Below, piece after piece: positions 36,919-46,665 of a DNA stretch of 64,000 nucleotides (positions are counted from its first letter, which is position 1; every line of letters begins with the position of its first letter). The stretch covers positions 122,475 through 186,474 of the forward strand of contig NZ_KQ959487.1 of NCBI RefSeq assembly GCF_001552785.1, in the 5' to 3' direction. The notes below the pieces were generated by a model. The model saw nothing but the letters and a program-made list of their open reading frames with translations, did no database searches and was not told where the DNA came from. The stretch comes from Atopobium deltae (GTDB lineage Bacteria > Actinomycetota > Coriobacteriia > Coriobacteriales > Atopobiaceae). The position numbers and the translations under genes are program-made.

Positions 36919-38570
36919 GTTGGCGTTGGAGTCGGTGCTGGAGGGTTAGGTATTTCTACAACGTATTCCACCTGCGGAATTGGGAACGTGGAAGCATCTC
37001 CTGCTTTACCATTTGCGTCCACAGGATGCAGAGTTGCGCTTTCGTTTGTATTAAATACATGAGTGCCAGCTGCGGTTGGCACGTTGACGAGCTTTTCTTT
37101 GTAGTTTAACGTCACCGATGTTTTTGGATACACGGTTTCATTGATCTTCAATATCAGCTTTTCTTTGTTGCTATCTGCAGCATCCGTCTTCTTGTAGATC
37201 AGCTCGAAGCGATATGTATTGTCGGCCTTTTTACCAAATCCGTAATGAGCGTCATCAGCGCCAATGGTTGTATCTTCGATCTTCTCGGCACGTAATGTAT
37301 CGTTTCCTGCCTTAAGGCTCATCTCTTTGCTGTCATTAACGAAGTCAAAGTCCTTGCCGATATAATCAACAACCGTCGAACCTGCGGCGACTTTCTCCAG
37401 CACTTCCTTTTCGAGCTTGGCAAAATCGGTATTAAGCTCTCCGTTATTAGAATTGCGGGCCAAATACTTCAAGAACAGCGAACCATTAAAGTCGGCTTTA
37501 TTCTGGTAGTACACGTTCATCTGATAGCCAGTCTTGACCATCTCTTGAAACACATCATCAGCCTTTATGAACGCGATATCAATGTTTGCTGGGGCGTTGA
37601 CATTAATGGGCGTGATTTTCTTCTCGCCACCCCAATATTTATATTCATATTGGCTCCAGTTTGCGGAAGTATCTTTCTCCTGCTGGCGGTAGTAATCGAG
37701 ATATTCTCCCAGATATTGAATGCTTGGCTTAGGCTTATCTTTGTTGGCTGGATCTTCGAGTCTCCATGGCCATGCGCCTCCCATCGCATAAGAAAGAATG
37801 AAGTTTACATCAGTACCTGCGAACTTCTTCCAATTGTTTGCAAGATTGTATTCGCGGCTCTGATACTCCCAAATGCCGCCTTGCTTATCATTGCCATTTT
37901 TATACGGTTTATTGGTCGTAGGGTCGGTTTGCTTTGTAGGGTTACCGAAGGAACGTGAATATGGAATTTCGTATGCCTTTTTATCGCCTTCAGCTTTGTC
38001 ATGGCAGTACAAGTATGTTGCACCATCGGTAATCAAGACAATGTGCTTATTTTTCGCGCTCACCGCTTTGTCATTATCGAGCATCTCTTTTGCGCAGAGA
38101 AGACCGGCGTGAAGATTCGTTCCTCTACCCCAAGAGCGGCCCAGCTTACTATTTATGGCATCATAACCAGTTACAATATCGGTCAATGGCTGCTTAGCAT
38201 TTGCTCTTCCCGAGAACGAAACCACGCCAACTTTAATATTGAGTCCTTTTTCTGCTGCCTGGTTTTTTATTTCGCTTAGGAAGTTTTTAGCCATGGCAGA
38301 AATTCTCTCCTGATCACTCATGCCACTTTTATCCAGCACAAACACTACGTCATGTGCCAATACATCTTCCTTACCAGGAAACGAAAGGGACACCTTTGTG
38401 GTTAGCTTGTCATCCAGCTTTGTTGCTGTTTTATTATTCTTTTGCAACACTTCTTGCTGAGGGTCTTGTTTTGCTTCAGCTGCAAACGTCGGTATGGTTC
38501 CAAGCACCATTCCAAAAACGACTAAAAGAGCCGCTAGGAGTGCTATCCTCTTTTTTACTAATGCTTTCAT
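36753..38570 (-). CDS. VWA-domain cell-wall-anchored surface protein (pilus-tip-like)
   Basis: 605 residues from the ATG at 38570 (GAGGTAAGAAG upstream). A signal peptide (1-30, ending TFAAEA) is followed by a von Willebrand A domain whose MIDAS opens VVFVLDKSGMS (Asp80). A beta-rich domain follows, then a Pro/Thr/Glu stalk and VPKTGD at about 569 with a membrane span and NKVGRKQMH. VWA adhesins of this shape sit at pilus tips or act as single adhesins. Its last 60 or so codons are identical in DNA to those of the neighbouring SpaA-type gene. A (CTGT)9 tract lies 187 bases upstream of the start. Confidence 0.85.
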   Translation of the reverse strand: MKALVKKRIALLAALLVVFGMVLGTIPTFAAEAKQDPQQEVLQKNNKTATKLDDKLTTKVSLSFPGKEDVLAHDVVFVLDKSGMSDQERISAMAKNFLSEIKNQAAEKGLNIKVGVVSFSGRANAKQPLTDIVTGYDAINSKLGRSWGRGTNLHAGLLCAKEMLDNDKAVSAKNKHIVLITDGATYLYCHDKAEGDKKAYEIPYSRSFGNPTKQTDPTTNKPYKNGNDKQGGIWEYQSREYNLANNWKKFAGTDVNFILSYAMGGAWPWRLEDPANKDKPKPSIQYLGEYLDYYRQQEKDTSANWSQYEYKYWGGEKKITPINVNAPANIDIAFIKADDVFQEMVKTGYQMNVYYQNKADFNGSLFLKYLARNSNNGELNTDFAKLEKEVLEKVAAGSTVVDYIGKDFDFVNDSKEMSLKAGNDTLRAEKIEDTTIGADDAHYGFGKKADNTYRFELIYKKTDAADSNKEKLILKINETVYPKTSVTLNYKEKLVNVPTAAGTHVFNTNESATLHPVDANGKAGDASTFPIPQVEYVVEIPNPPAPTPTPTPKPEPNPVPTTTKKKTTVPKTGDYSTAAAMGIFSVAAVMLAAWGLNKVGRKQMH

Positions 38571-38756
38571 CTTCTTACCTCTTTTACCTCTTCTGAATGA
38601 ATGATTTCGGTCGAGTATTACCCCTATTGAGATATTTTTGAGAAAATTTGCACAAAAATAGGCACCGCCATACACCTAGCCATCAGGTATATAGCATTGC
38701 CTGTCGAGAAAAGCTCTGTTGTTATGAAAAGCTATGCAAAAAGAGACAGATTTACG

Positions 38757-39051
<295 letters not shown>

Positions 39052-39083
39052 AAGTGGCTGCTGACCCGCGCCAACAGCCACTT
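39052..39083. terminator. conserved hairpin, copy 3 (downstream of the SpaA-type gene)
   Basis: Same stem as at 36672-36703 with small changes in the loop side, about 50 bases after the stop of the SpaA-type gene. A likely terminator. Confidence 0.6.
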
Positions 39084-39298
39084 CTATACACACATTTTGT
39101 CCTATAACTCTAACTCGCGAGTCATCATGCGCTTAGTGCATTTGCTTCCTACCTACCTTGTTCAGACCCCACGCAGCTAGCATTACAGCAGCTACCGAGA
39201 AAATTCCCATTGCTGCGGCGGTGCTGTAATCCCCCGTTTTTGGAACGGTCGTCTTCTTTTTCGTCGTCGTTGGCACGGGATTTGGCTCTGGCTTTGGC
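39072..39298. repeat. 227-bp direct repeat, copy B
   Basis: Identical to 36692-36918, exactly 2380 bases away. It covers the sorting-signal end and downstream DNA of the SpaA-type gene. Confidence 0.9.
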
Positions 39299-41190
39299 TC
39301 TGGCTTCGGCTCTGGCTTCAACGTCGGAGCTGGTTCTGGTGTTGGGTTCGGCGCTGGCGGATTAGGAGCAGGCGGGTTTGGTGCTGGTGGTACTGGCGGC
39401 GTTGGCACCGCCTTGTTTTTGATCACCACGTCTTTGACGTCGGAACTAAGCGCCAGAAGCTGATCCTTCTCGGGCTTTACATAGCCGTCAGGAGTTTTGG
39501 TCTCACTGATCAGGTAATAGCCACGCTCCAAGGTCATATCCACTTTTGTTAGCTCACCAGTAGCGCTCTTTTGGCAAGGCTCGCCTTGTGCGTTGGTCAC
39601 CAAGTCTTTGAGCTCAATGCCAGCTTTATTCTTGGCTATCGCGCCCTTTTTGCTATCGGCATTACTCTTGTAGAAGGTAAATTCTGCGCCCGCAAGTGGC
39701 GTACCCTTCTCGTCAACCTTTTTAAAGTTGATCGTCACATTCGTATCGGTTTGAGCACCGATGGTGGTTTCCTTTTTGACCGACTCAACAAGGTAGGTAC
39801 CTTTTTGAGCATCTTCCATCTTCACTTTTTCGAACTCGATGGGCGTGCAGTTCTCGTCAATAGCGGGATCGCAGGTTGGAATGTCCTGGGCATAGTAGGT
39901 GGCCGCATTTTTGTAGATGGGGTTATTCTCTTTATCCAACAACGGAGAGGGCTTTACGACATCCATGTAGAAGTACAGCTGCAAAAAGCCACCTTTTGCA
40001 TAGCCTTGTTGACGGAAGTTTTTGATTCGTAGCTTAAAACCTTTCGAAACCGTCGTATGAAGACCGCCAACGGCGTCAATTGTGGCCTTTTGCTCAGGCG
40101 TGAGCTCAGTGCCATGAAGCAGCTCAAACAAGATGTTTTTGGGCACAGTCGCCAGCTGATCGCTGGTATAGGTATCTTTGTGGCGAATAATGTCTTTGCG
40201 GTTGAACTCGAGATGCTTTTCCTCGTATTCCGCCATGCGCGGGTCACTGTCTTTAGCAGGGGTACCCGTCACAAAGTACACATCGTACAGCGTGGCTTCC
40301 ATACGCTTATCTTCACTACCAGGTCCCACGTAGTTTGGATGACCTGATGTTAAGAATGCGGTCCCTAAGAAGGAATTCTCGGCATCGCTAAAGTACGCTT
40401 CAAAGCGTGTGCCATTAAAAGCGATGTTTGTGTCGGGCAGGTCGTAAATGACAAACTCATTCGAGTGGCTCAACTTAGTCGCAAGGCGCAAGTTGTATTT
40501 AAAAACGCTCTTGCCCTGCGTCGAGTCGGATGGCGTCATGAATTTTCCTTCGGTTTTAACGAATTTAACGACAACATCCGAACGCTTCGGCTTCAAAAAC
40601 CTCAAGGTAAACGACTTGTTTTGCTTTTTGCCGTTGATGTACAGATCGTAGGTTTGCGTTATGTCGGTCTTATCGGGATTATTGAGAAAATAGTCACTCA
40701 CATGAGAAGACTTATTCAGTGGCGTCTTAATATTCACCTGGAAGGAATACGTCGCCTGCTCGAAGGTTAGGGTACTCTTGAGCCCGTCAACCGCTAAGGT
40801 CGCCAGCTGCTTACCATGCTGATCGATAACCTTCGTGCCCGTGTTGTATTTGTTCAAATCGTGTTTGGCAAATCCAGCACCATCGCGAGGCTTGAGCTCA
40901 AACGACAAGGTATCGCCCTTTTGTACGGGTCCATACTTTGTGACATCGTAATCGATGCTCACCTGCATGGTTGTATTGTTATGAACATGTGCAGTAGCGT
41001 CTCCGCCTTCCTGCAATATGTTTTGATCCGCGTTAAGCACCTGCATCGAGATGATTTCCGCGGGAAGCTTCTTTGCTGCGGCGCGTGGCAGGTCTTGCGC
41101 ATGCGCTTGGAACAAAAGCGCATTACTTATAAGACCGCCCACAAGCATGGCGCCAAGGAGGAGCAGCATCTTTTTAACGCGTTTGTTCAT
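39133..41190 (-). CDS. SpaA-type cell-wall-anchored surface protein
   Basis: 685 residues, ATG at 41190 with GGAG upstream. Signal peptide 1-31 (ends QAHAQD). The N-terminal half resembles the fibrinogen/collagen-binding adhesive domain pair, with SIDYDVTKYGPVQKGDTLSF typical of the first beta-sandwich. A SpaA/Cna_B isopeptide domain follows (INFKKVDEKGTPLAGAEFTF ... YYLISETKTPDGY) whose Lys and Glu can form an internal bond. A Pro/Glu stalk and VPKTGD at about 649 end it. It is probably a pilin-like adhesin. Neighbours upstream and downstream on the same strand are also anchored proteins; no sortase gene is adjacent. Confidence 0.85.
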   Translation of the reverse strand: MNKRVKKMLLLLGAMLVGGLISNALLFQAHAQDLPRAAAKKLPAEIISMQVLNADQNILQEGGDATAHVHNNTTMQVSIDYDVTKYGPVQKGDTLSFELKPRDGAGFAKHDLNKYNTGTKVIDQHGKQLATLAVDGLKSTLTFEQATYSFQVNIKTPLNKSSHVSDYFLNNPDKTDITQTYDLYINGKKQNKSFTLRFLKPKRSDVVVKFVKTEGKFMTPSDSTQGKSVFKYNLRLATKLSHSNEFVIYDLPDTNIAFNGTRFEAYFSDAENSFLGTAFLTSGHPNYVGPGSEDKRMEATLYDVYFVTGTPAKDSDPRMAEYEEKHLEFNRKDIIRHKDTYTSDQLATVPKNILFELLHGTELTPEQKATIDAVGGLHTTVSKGFKLRIKNFRQQGYAKGGFLQLYFYMDVVKPSPLLDKENNPIYKNAATYYAQDIPTCDPAIDENCTPIEFEKVKMEDAQKGTYLVESVKKETTIGAQTDTNVTINFKKVDEKGTPLAGAEFTFYKSNADSKKGAIAKNKAGIELKDLVTNAQGEPCQKSATGELTKVDMTLERGYYLISETKTPDGYVKPEKDQLLALSSDVKDVVIKNKAVPTPPVPPAPNPPAPNPPAPNPTPEPAPTLKPEPKPEPKPEPNPVPTTTKKKTTVPKTGDYSTAAAMGIFSVAAVMLAAWGLNKVGRKQMH

Positions 41191-41221
41191 GTTACTCCAA
41201 TCGCTCGTTTTCCATTGGTTT

Positions 41222-41289
41222 GTCGTTTACGTCACTATGTCGTTTACGTCACTATGTCGTTTACGTCACTACATCGTTTACGTGTCTAA
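41222..41289. repeat. 17-bp tandem repeat, about four units
   Basis: Units of GTCGTTTACGTCACTAT: the first two are exact, the third has one change, and the fourth is degenerate and overlaps the stop codon of the 1003-residue surface protein. It lies between the two surface-protein genes. Confidence 0.8.
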
Positions 41290-44200
41290 CGTACTTGCTT
41301 CTTAAAAGCCTTGCTCACACCCCACGCAGCTAGCACTACAGCAGCTACCGAGAAGATCGCCGGTGCTACAACCATACTATAATCGCCCGTTTTTGGCACA
41401 GGTAGCTTTGGCGACACCACGGGCTTCTCGACATTTTTAATGGTCTTGACCAGTGTCACGCCGTCATCGGCGGCCTTCAGTGGATCGTCGTTACCTGTGA
41501 TAGTAAAGGCGCCCTTCACGCTTACTTCATTGCGCAGAACGTCAACCTCTTGGATCTCGTAGCTGTAGGCGTTGCTATCAGGGTCAGTAGCGGGCAGGTT
41601 CTTGATGCTATACACATCGTTTGCCACGCTTACCACGGGAGCTATATCCCGCTGCATGAGTTGACCCGAAACCAGCGCGGCGTACTTAAAGCTCAACACA
41701 GCGCCCGCTTCGTCGACCAAGCGGTTCGAGTTTCTCGTAAAGGTGAAGACCTTTTCTTGCTGAGTGGCCGTGTTCTTCATGATTAGTTTGAAGACGGGCG
41801 TGTACTCGTCAGCCGTCTTGCCCGCGGGAAGTTCCCACTGCTTAGTCACTTGCAGATTAACCAGCTTACCGAGGTAGGTGTTTTGCAAGCTAATATGACG
41901 CACGCCGTCTGCCTTCACTTCATCGCTTGTCACGGTACCTGCAAAATGCTCCGCCAAGGTTTGTGGCATGGTCTCTACGATTTCATAGCGCAATGCCACG
42001 CGCTTATCCTGCGGTTTTGCAAGTTCTTCGACCGTATACAGATCCAGACCCTCGAGCTTCAGGCTAAAGTTTTTATGCTCATCAACCTTGATGTCGCCTG
42101 GCTTCACGAGCTCAGAAAGCGGCTGTGTCTTAAGCTTCACAGAGCCCTGCCAGGTCACAAGACTTAAGTTCTGCAAAAAGGCGGGTACGTCCAGATCCTT
42201 CAGCAAAGAGGCTCCGCCGACCCATTGCTTACTCAGCGAAATCGACGTTTTGGGAACGATCTCGACCGTGCTGCCTGGAATGGTGTTAACCAGTGGCTTT
42301 TCGGTCGTGCCCAGTGCCTTGATTTTTACCTTAAAGCTCACTTCATAGCGTGACTCACCACGAAACGCGATCGCCTTATTAAAGTCAAACTCAGAAACCT
42401 TGTAGGGCGTGGCATCTTCCAGTGAAATCGTGCGTGTTGCGGTATCGTAGTTCGCGACAACATCCGTAGCAGGAGCGCCGTCGCGCGTAATTACAAAACT
42501 GTTGGGCACAAACTCAAAACGCTCGTCCAACACGTCGCTCACACGAATGGTTTGCGCTACACCGATGTCAGCATAGGTGGTAGAACTGCTTTGATATTTT
42601 GCGATAATGCGATAATCAACGGGTGTCGAACCCTTAAGTTTGAACTCGACCGTATCGCCCACTTTTGCAACCAGCTGCTGTGTTTCCTTATTGGTTGTAG
42701 GGTCAACAGCCACCTTGGTGATCGTGGCCTTTCGAGGCACCAGCAGATTGAACAAATATTTGTAACCTGTCAGCGCGATGGACTCTTTACTGTTATTAAA
42801 GCGAGTGGTATCGGTGCCGCCGCCAGGATTTGCCCATACCTCTTCCCCATTGCTTTGGCTCGTAGCGATTTTTATTTGCACCACACCATTGGTAAGCATG
42901 CGCAGCCTGTACTCTTTTTGCAGGTCCAAGCTCTGCTTATACTGCTCGGGCGCATCAAGAATTTTGATGCTGTACTCACCTGGCACAATCTTGGTAAAGC
43001 AGTTGGTCGGCAGGCCATAGGCATTGATTTCTTCGTGTGATTTTTCGACCAGCTTGCCCTGCGCATCATACAGCGCCAGTGAAAAACCATGTTTTGCATG
43101 CTTTTCGCCAAACTGCATATAGGTGACCTGCTCCATCGGGGAGATCAGCATGTACACTTTCTTACTCAGGGTGACGCGCAAAGTGTTGGTCTTCTCGTCA
43201 AACGTTTGTTTGGAGATGCCGTAATACATGTACTCTTTGGGAAGCGCACCAAGCCTGAGCTGGGCTTTTTCGTCCACATTGTTCGCGGTCACGTCAAAAC
43301 TGATATCGCCTTTGGAAAACGGTGCCGTAATACGATGGGTGAGCTGCTGCTTTACCGCGCCCGTGACGGAAAACTTCCAGTCCGCGTCCAGATCGAGCAT
43401 GTCAAAGGTGCGCTCGAGGACCACGTGAAAAACCTTGTTGGTGAGTTGCACTTTTTTGAGCGTCACCGTAATGCTTCCCTGCTTGAGCTCAGCGGCGTGA
43501 ATGGTGTAAGGCACGTTGGTGCCCGCCTGGTTCATGGTGACAGACTTGTTGATGTTGTTTTGCGAAAGCACGATGTCGCTGCCGAGAAAATCGCCCTTCT
43601 CGTTATATTCCATGGGGGCGGACAGCTCATAGCCTGGCGTGGCTGGCGTACCTGGCGCGGAAGCGGACTTTTTAACCGTGCGCACAACGTCGTTACCTGT
43701 GGAATCACTGGTGAGAAGTTCGAGCGCTTTTGGCGTGCCCTCAACCGCGGCCCCTGTCGTATCCACAAAGCGCACGGGATAGCTTTTTTCTATGCGCTCC
43801 TTGAGGGTGACTTCGAAGCGGGCGTCGGCACCTGTGGTGGCTTTGGGCGCTGCCTTTACGGCGTCGCTTACGGGGGTACCCCCAAAAAATCCGCCCGGCT
43901 TGACGAGGCACACACGCTGAGGCGTGCCTATGGGCATATCGTCTGTATCCAGCCCAAACGCAACGACATACTTTTTGATGCCATTGTTGAGCGCCTCGGT
44001 CGAGACGATGTCGCTTGACGCGATTTTGTAGCTCCCTGCGTTCCAACCCTCGCCCACTTCAATCTCATACTTTGTCGCATCCTGTTTCGCGTAAATCGTA
44101 AAGTAGCACTCGACGGTACCACCTCGTGCGCCAGCAGCGGCACGGGCACCTAGACTGGTGGCGCTGCGCGTACTGCGACTAGCTGCGACATGGGCCGAAC

Positions 44201-44297
44201 GACCAGCAGCAGCTTGCGCTGTCGAAAGCGTAAATACCGTAAAGCAGCATGTTACAAAGAGAAGACCTGCGAGAAATAGGTTGCGTTTTTTGTTCAT
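41286..44297 (-). CDS. large cell-wall-anchored adhesin with Cna_B domains
   Basis: 1003 residues, ATG at 44297 followed by a signal peptide (MNKKRNLFLAGLLFVTCC, cut near QAAAG). A long beta-rich region with InlB/SdrD-like features holds at least two Cna_B-like modules in the last 350 residues (SISLSKQWVGGASLLKDLD; LVNLQVTKQWELPAGKTADE ending SYEIQEVDV). The anchor is LPVPKTGD at about 967 with a span and SKAFKKQVR. The tail is related to, but clearly diverged from, the identical tails of the two downstream genes. It is the first of three surface genes in one direction and the last gene before the GC-rich element. Confidence 0.82.
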   Translation of the reverse strand: MNKKRNLFLAGLLFVTCCFTVFTLSTAQAAAGRSAHVAASRSTRSATSLGARAAAGARGGTVECYFTIYAKQDATKYEIEVGEGWNAGSYKIASSDIVSTEALNNGIKKYVVAFGLDTDDMPIGTPQRVCLVKPGGFFGGTPVSDAVKAAPKATTGADARFEVTLKERIEKSYPVRFVDTTGAAVEGTPKALELLTSDSTGNDVVRTVKKSASAPGTPATPGYELSAPMEYNEKGDFLGSDIVLSQNNINKSVTMNQAGTNVPYTIHAAELKQGSITVTLKKVQLTNKVFHVVLERTFDMLDLDADWKFSVTGAVKQQLTHRITAPFSKGDISFDVTANNVDEKAQLRLGALPKEYMYYGISKQTFDEKTNTLRVTLSKKVYMLISPMEQVTYMQFGEKHAKHGFSLALYDAQGKLVEKSHEEINAYGLPTNCFTKIVPGEYSIKILDAPEQYKQSLDLQKEYRLRMLTNGVVQIKIATSQSNGEEVWANPGGGTDTTRFNNSKESIALTGYKYLFNLLVPRKATITKVAVDPTTNKETQQLVAKVGDTVEFKLKGSTPVDYRIIAKYQSSSTTYADIGVAQTIRVSDVLDERFEFVPNSFVITRDGAPATDVVANYDTATRTISLEDATPYKVSEFDFNKAIAFRGESRYEVSFKVKIKALGTTEKPLVNTIPGSTVEIVPKTSISLSKQWVGGASLLKDLDVPAFLQNLSLVTWQGSVKLKTQPLSELVKPGDIKVDEHKNFSLKLEGLDLYTVEELAKPQDKRVALRYEIVETMPQTLAEHFAGTVTSDEVKADGVRHISLQNTYLGKLVNLQVTKQWELPAGKTADEYTPVFKLIMKNTATQQEKVFTFTRNSNRLVDEAGAVLSFKYAALVSGQLMQRDIAPVVSVANDVYSIKNLPATDPDSNAYSYEIQEVDVLRNEVSVKGAFTITGNDDPLKAADDGVTLVKTIKNVEKPVVSPKLPVPKTGDYSMVVAPAIFSVAAVVLAAWGVSKAFKKQVR

Positions 44298-44941
44298 GTG
44301 CGTACTTTCTCTTAAGGGGGCATGTCAAGGGCACGTCAAAGGCATCCCAGGGTCATACAGCATAAAGTGTAAGTGTTCTGCTAATAGCAGTCAACTTTTA
44401 TACTATTTTCAGGTACGTACGGATCCGAGCAAATCGGTCGCTGACCTGCACGCGCGGAGCATGCAATCATAAAGTTGTAAAAAAATCCCTCCGCGTGTCT
44501 TCGCGTAGGCGTTTGGGACAAATCCTGGGACAAATTCGCAAACTATTGCGAAACCGCAAGCCCGCAGTTTCGTTTTTGTCCCGGGGACAAAAACGAGCAG
44601 GTTTTAATGCTAAGAACAGCCCGAAATGGATGCCAAAACGGGTGGCCCTCCTCTTTAGCACCTGTTTAGCGAGGTGGATCATAGCCAGCGGCTTTTCCGC
44701 CTCTCATTTCCGCAGGTCAGAATAGACATGTGAAGTCGAAGACTGAAAGAATCGTCGCGGGCGGCTTCGTTTTCGATCCCATGCACGGCCTCAAAGAATC
44801 TTAGAGGCCGAGCAGAAGGGTCCGAATTAGAGGGTGCCAATCGCCGCTTTGTTTCAAGCTGTCCGCAAATCAGTTGGCAACTGAACAAAGAAGGACTGCG
44901 TTCACGGTCCCTCTCAAGACCGACTTACCTATAAAGCCAAC
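44298..44941. other. boundary region between chromosome and GC-rich element
   Basis: No gene supported. Base composition shifts upward near 44480. Two GGGACAAA words (44512-44535) and a palindrome at 44573-44597 lie here. Possible left edge of the inserted DNA. Confidence 0.4.
44573..44597. repeat. perfect 12-bp inverted repeat around one base
   Basis: CGTTTTTGTCCC and GGGACAAAAACG flank a single G. The right arm recurs as CGGGGACAAAAACC at about 63750-63765 near the other end of the element, and as GGGACAAAACC upstream of the parA fragment. Confidence 0.7.
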
Positions 44942-45526
44942 CTATTCGGCATCCCTGAACTGGACTTCGTACTTCGCCCCTTGCAGATCGCCGATCTTTG
45001 TGACGTATTGGCTCAGAAGGGTTTTCGCCCTTTCACGGGCGCCGTTCATCAGCGTCGAATTGGCCTCGGCGCTTTCCTTCATCTCTTTTTGCGCTTCTTC
45101 CAGCGCGATGGACTGGTCGACCGTCGTGATGGGGGTCAGCAGCCCGGTGTCGCTGTGGATATCGGAGAAGGTGCTCTCGTCGGCCTGGGGTTGGCCGATG
45201 ACCTGCGCGTTGGGAACCGTGATGGTGACGACGTTGTTCGCATCCGGCCCCTCGATTCGAACCTTGGAGACATCGACGCCCAGCTGGACCGTTCCGTCGT
45301 ACTCGAATCAAGCCTTCTTGTATCCCACGTTTATCCCGAACAGCATGTTCGTGCCGTCGTTATAGACTTCGGCGACGTTGTGGAACGTGCACTCGACGGT
45401 GGCGAGTTCCGCGATCTCGGTATAGCCCGAGAAATCAGGCGTTTCGCTGCTTTTGGCGCAACCGGAAAGCGCGGAGATCGACAGCGCTGCTGCGAGGGTG
45501 AGGCAGGCAAGCCATGGTTTACGCAT
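44942..45526 (-). pseudogene. DUF4230-like lipoprotein gene interrupted by an in-frame TGA
   Basis: The start ATG at 45526 lies inside the end of the upstream DUF4230 gene (ATGCGTAA overlap) behind GGAGG. A lipoprotein signal (MRKPWLACLTLAAALS, lipobox LSGC) and the domain run to NVGYKKA, where a TGA occurs (45308-45310). The same frame then continues FEYDGTVQLGVDVSKVRIEG through TITVPNAQVIG to a TAG at 44942. The downstream half is clearly the rest of a DUF4230 domain. If read through, the protein would be about 194 residues. A TGG to TGA change is the simplest explanation; selenocysteine seems unlikely. Confidence 0.65.
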
Positions 45527-46130
45527 TGGAATCGACCTCCCCGTTGTACTCGGAGATCGGCTTGAATTCGAGCTGGTATTCATCGCCGAGAAGCGGCAGG
45601 GTCAGCGCTTTGACGGTGTCCTTCAGGCTCTCTTCCGCCTGCTCTTTTATCTCTTCCTTGTCGACGTCGTTCGCGGCGTCTTCGCGGCAAAGCGCGATGA
45701 CGTCCCTCATGTCCGCTGTTGCGCTCTCGGGGAGGTAGCCGAACTTGCTGTTGTCGAGCTGGGGGTCACCGATCTGCGCTTCGGGAAGATAGGCGGTGAC
45801 GACCTTATCCTCCTCGTTGATCCCAAACTGGATGTCGCTCAGCGTGTAGGATGCGCGGATGTGAGCCTCGTATTTAACGCGATAGTCCACGCGATCCTGC
45901 CAGAGGAACTTACCGTGCTTCTCGGCGATGCCGTGATAGGTGTAGTCGATCGTGGAAAGGCTGTCGATGTCGACGGCCGATTTGAGGTCCGATGTCGCGA
46001 GATACTGCGTCTCGTGGTTGTCCGTCATCCAAGGGAGGGCGAAGCCGAAGAAGCCGACGGCAATCGTCGCAGCTACGGCAAGCACGGCGAGCTTGGCTTT
46101 GGGCGAGGGCTTTCCGAAGAGCCCGAGGCG
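45519..46130 (-). pseudogene. DUF4230-like membrane protein, 5' truncated
   Basis: The readable protein begins at [20 protein letters not shown], continues through one membrane helix and a DUF4230 domain (VDYRVKYEAHIRASYTLSDI, TAYLPEAQIGDPQLD) and ends EVDSNA, overlapping the next gene. No ATG or binding site precedes it. Upstream the DNA belongs to parA in another frame, so the natural start was lost in a rearrangement. A GTG near 46084 might still give a product lacking the first residues. DUF4230 proteins are membrane-attached and of unknown function, often in mobile elements. Confidence 0.55.
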
Positions 46131-46459
46131 TCGTCGAGGGCGAACTTGAGGCGCTGCTCGCGCAGGAGCATCTCGTTCTGGTCGACGAGGTCGATGGTCG
46201 AGGCCACCACGTCGAGGCTCTCCCCGGCGGCGTAGGCGACCTCCTCCACGGGCGCGCCGCCGTAGAGCAGCTCGACCGATGTGCGCCGCTCGGATGCGGC
46301 CCGGTCGTAGAGGCCGAAGAAGTCGGTGGCAGACACCTGCGGGTCGAGGTCGACGAGCAGGGTCCGAAGGCCCCGGGCGGCGAAGATCGCCGCCAGGTTC
46401 ACGGCGGTCGTCGTCTTGCCGACGCCGCCCTTGTAGTTGGAAATGGCTATCGAGCGCAT
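46073..46459 (-). pseudogene. parA: ParA-family ATPase, 3' truncated
   Basis: The start ATG at 46459 gives [20 protein letters not shown], the deviant Walker A of ParA/Soj partition ATPases, followed by [16 protein letters not shown] and [20 protein letters not shown]. After about 115 residues the homology ends at LDDASGS, where the expected CPPS-type strand is replaced by DUF4230-derived sequence and a stop at 46073. ParA proteins are about 250 residues, so the C-terminal half is missing. No parB is nearby. An inverted repeat lies upstream. Confidence 0.7.
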
Positions 46460-46568
46460 GGGTCGCGTCCTCTCTAGCGTGGGGCGCGCCTCGCCGCGAT
46501 TGGTCCGGCGCGCCCCGAGTCTCGGAGCGTCGGGACAAAACCGTACGGATTTGTCCGACAAGCGGAGT

Positions 46569-46608
46569 GTACCACGAAAACGTACGGATATGTACGCTTT
46601 CGTGGTAC
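46569..46608. promoter_or_regulatory. 17-bp inverted repeat upstream of parA (parS- or operator-like)
   Basis: Arms 46569-46585 and 46592-46608 match at 16 of 17 positions around six bases. The inner word CGTACGGATATGT is repeated as CGTACGGATTTGT at 46542-46554. Paired, symmetric words in front of parA suggest a partition or autoregulation site. Confidence 0.5.
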
Positions 46609-46612
46609 AGGG

Positions 46613-46656
46613 GCCGGGTTTCGAGTGAAAGCCCGGCCCCGGGAGCCCGGGGCCGG
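46613..46656. terminator. GC-rich hairpins between parA and the nuclease-like gene
   Basis: Two overlapping dyads (GGGCCGGG...CCCGGCCC and GCCCGGCCCCGG...CCGGGGCCGGGC) lie directly after the stop of the downstream-facing gene at 46666. They lack a T tract, so termination is plausible but unproven. Confidence 0.4.
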
Positions 46657-46665
46657 GCGCGCCGC

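Noticed and set aside
45308..45310. TGA as a selenocysteine codon or recoded tryptophan
   Set aside because: No hairpin follows that I can identify as a SECIS, DUF4230 is not a selenoprotein family, and TGA is an ordinary stop elsewhere in the window.
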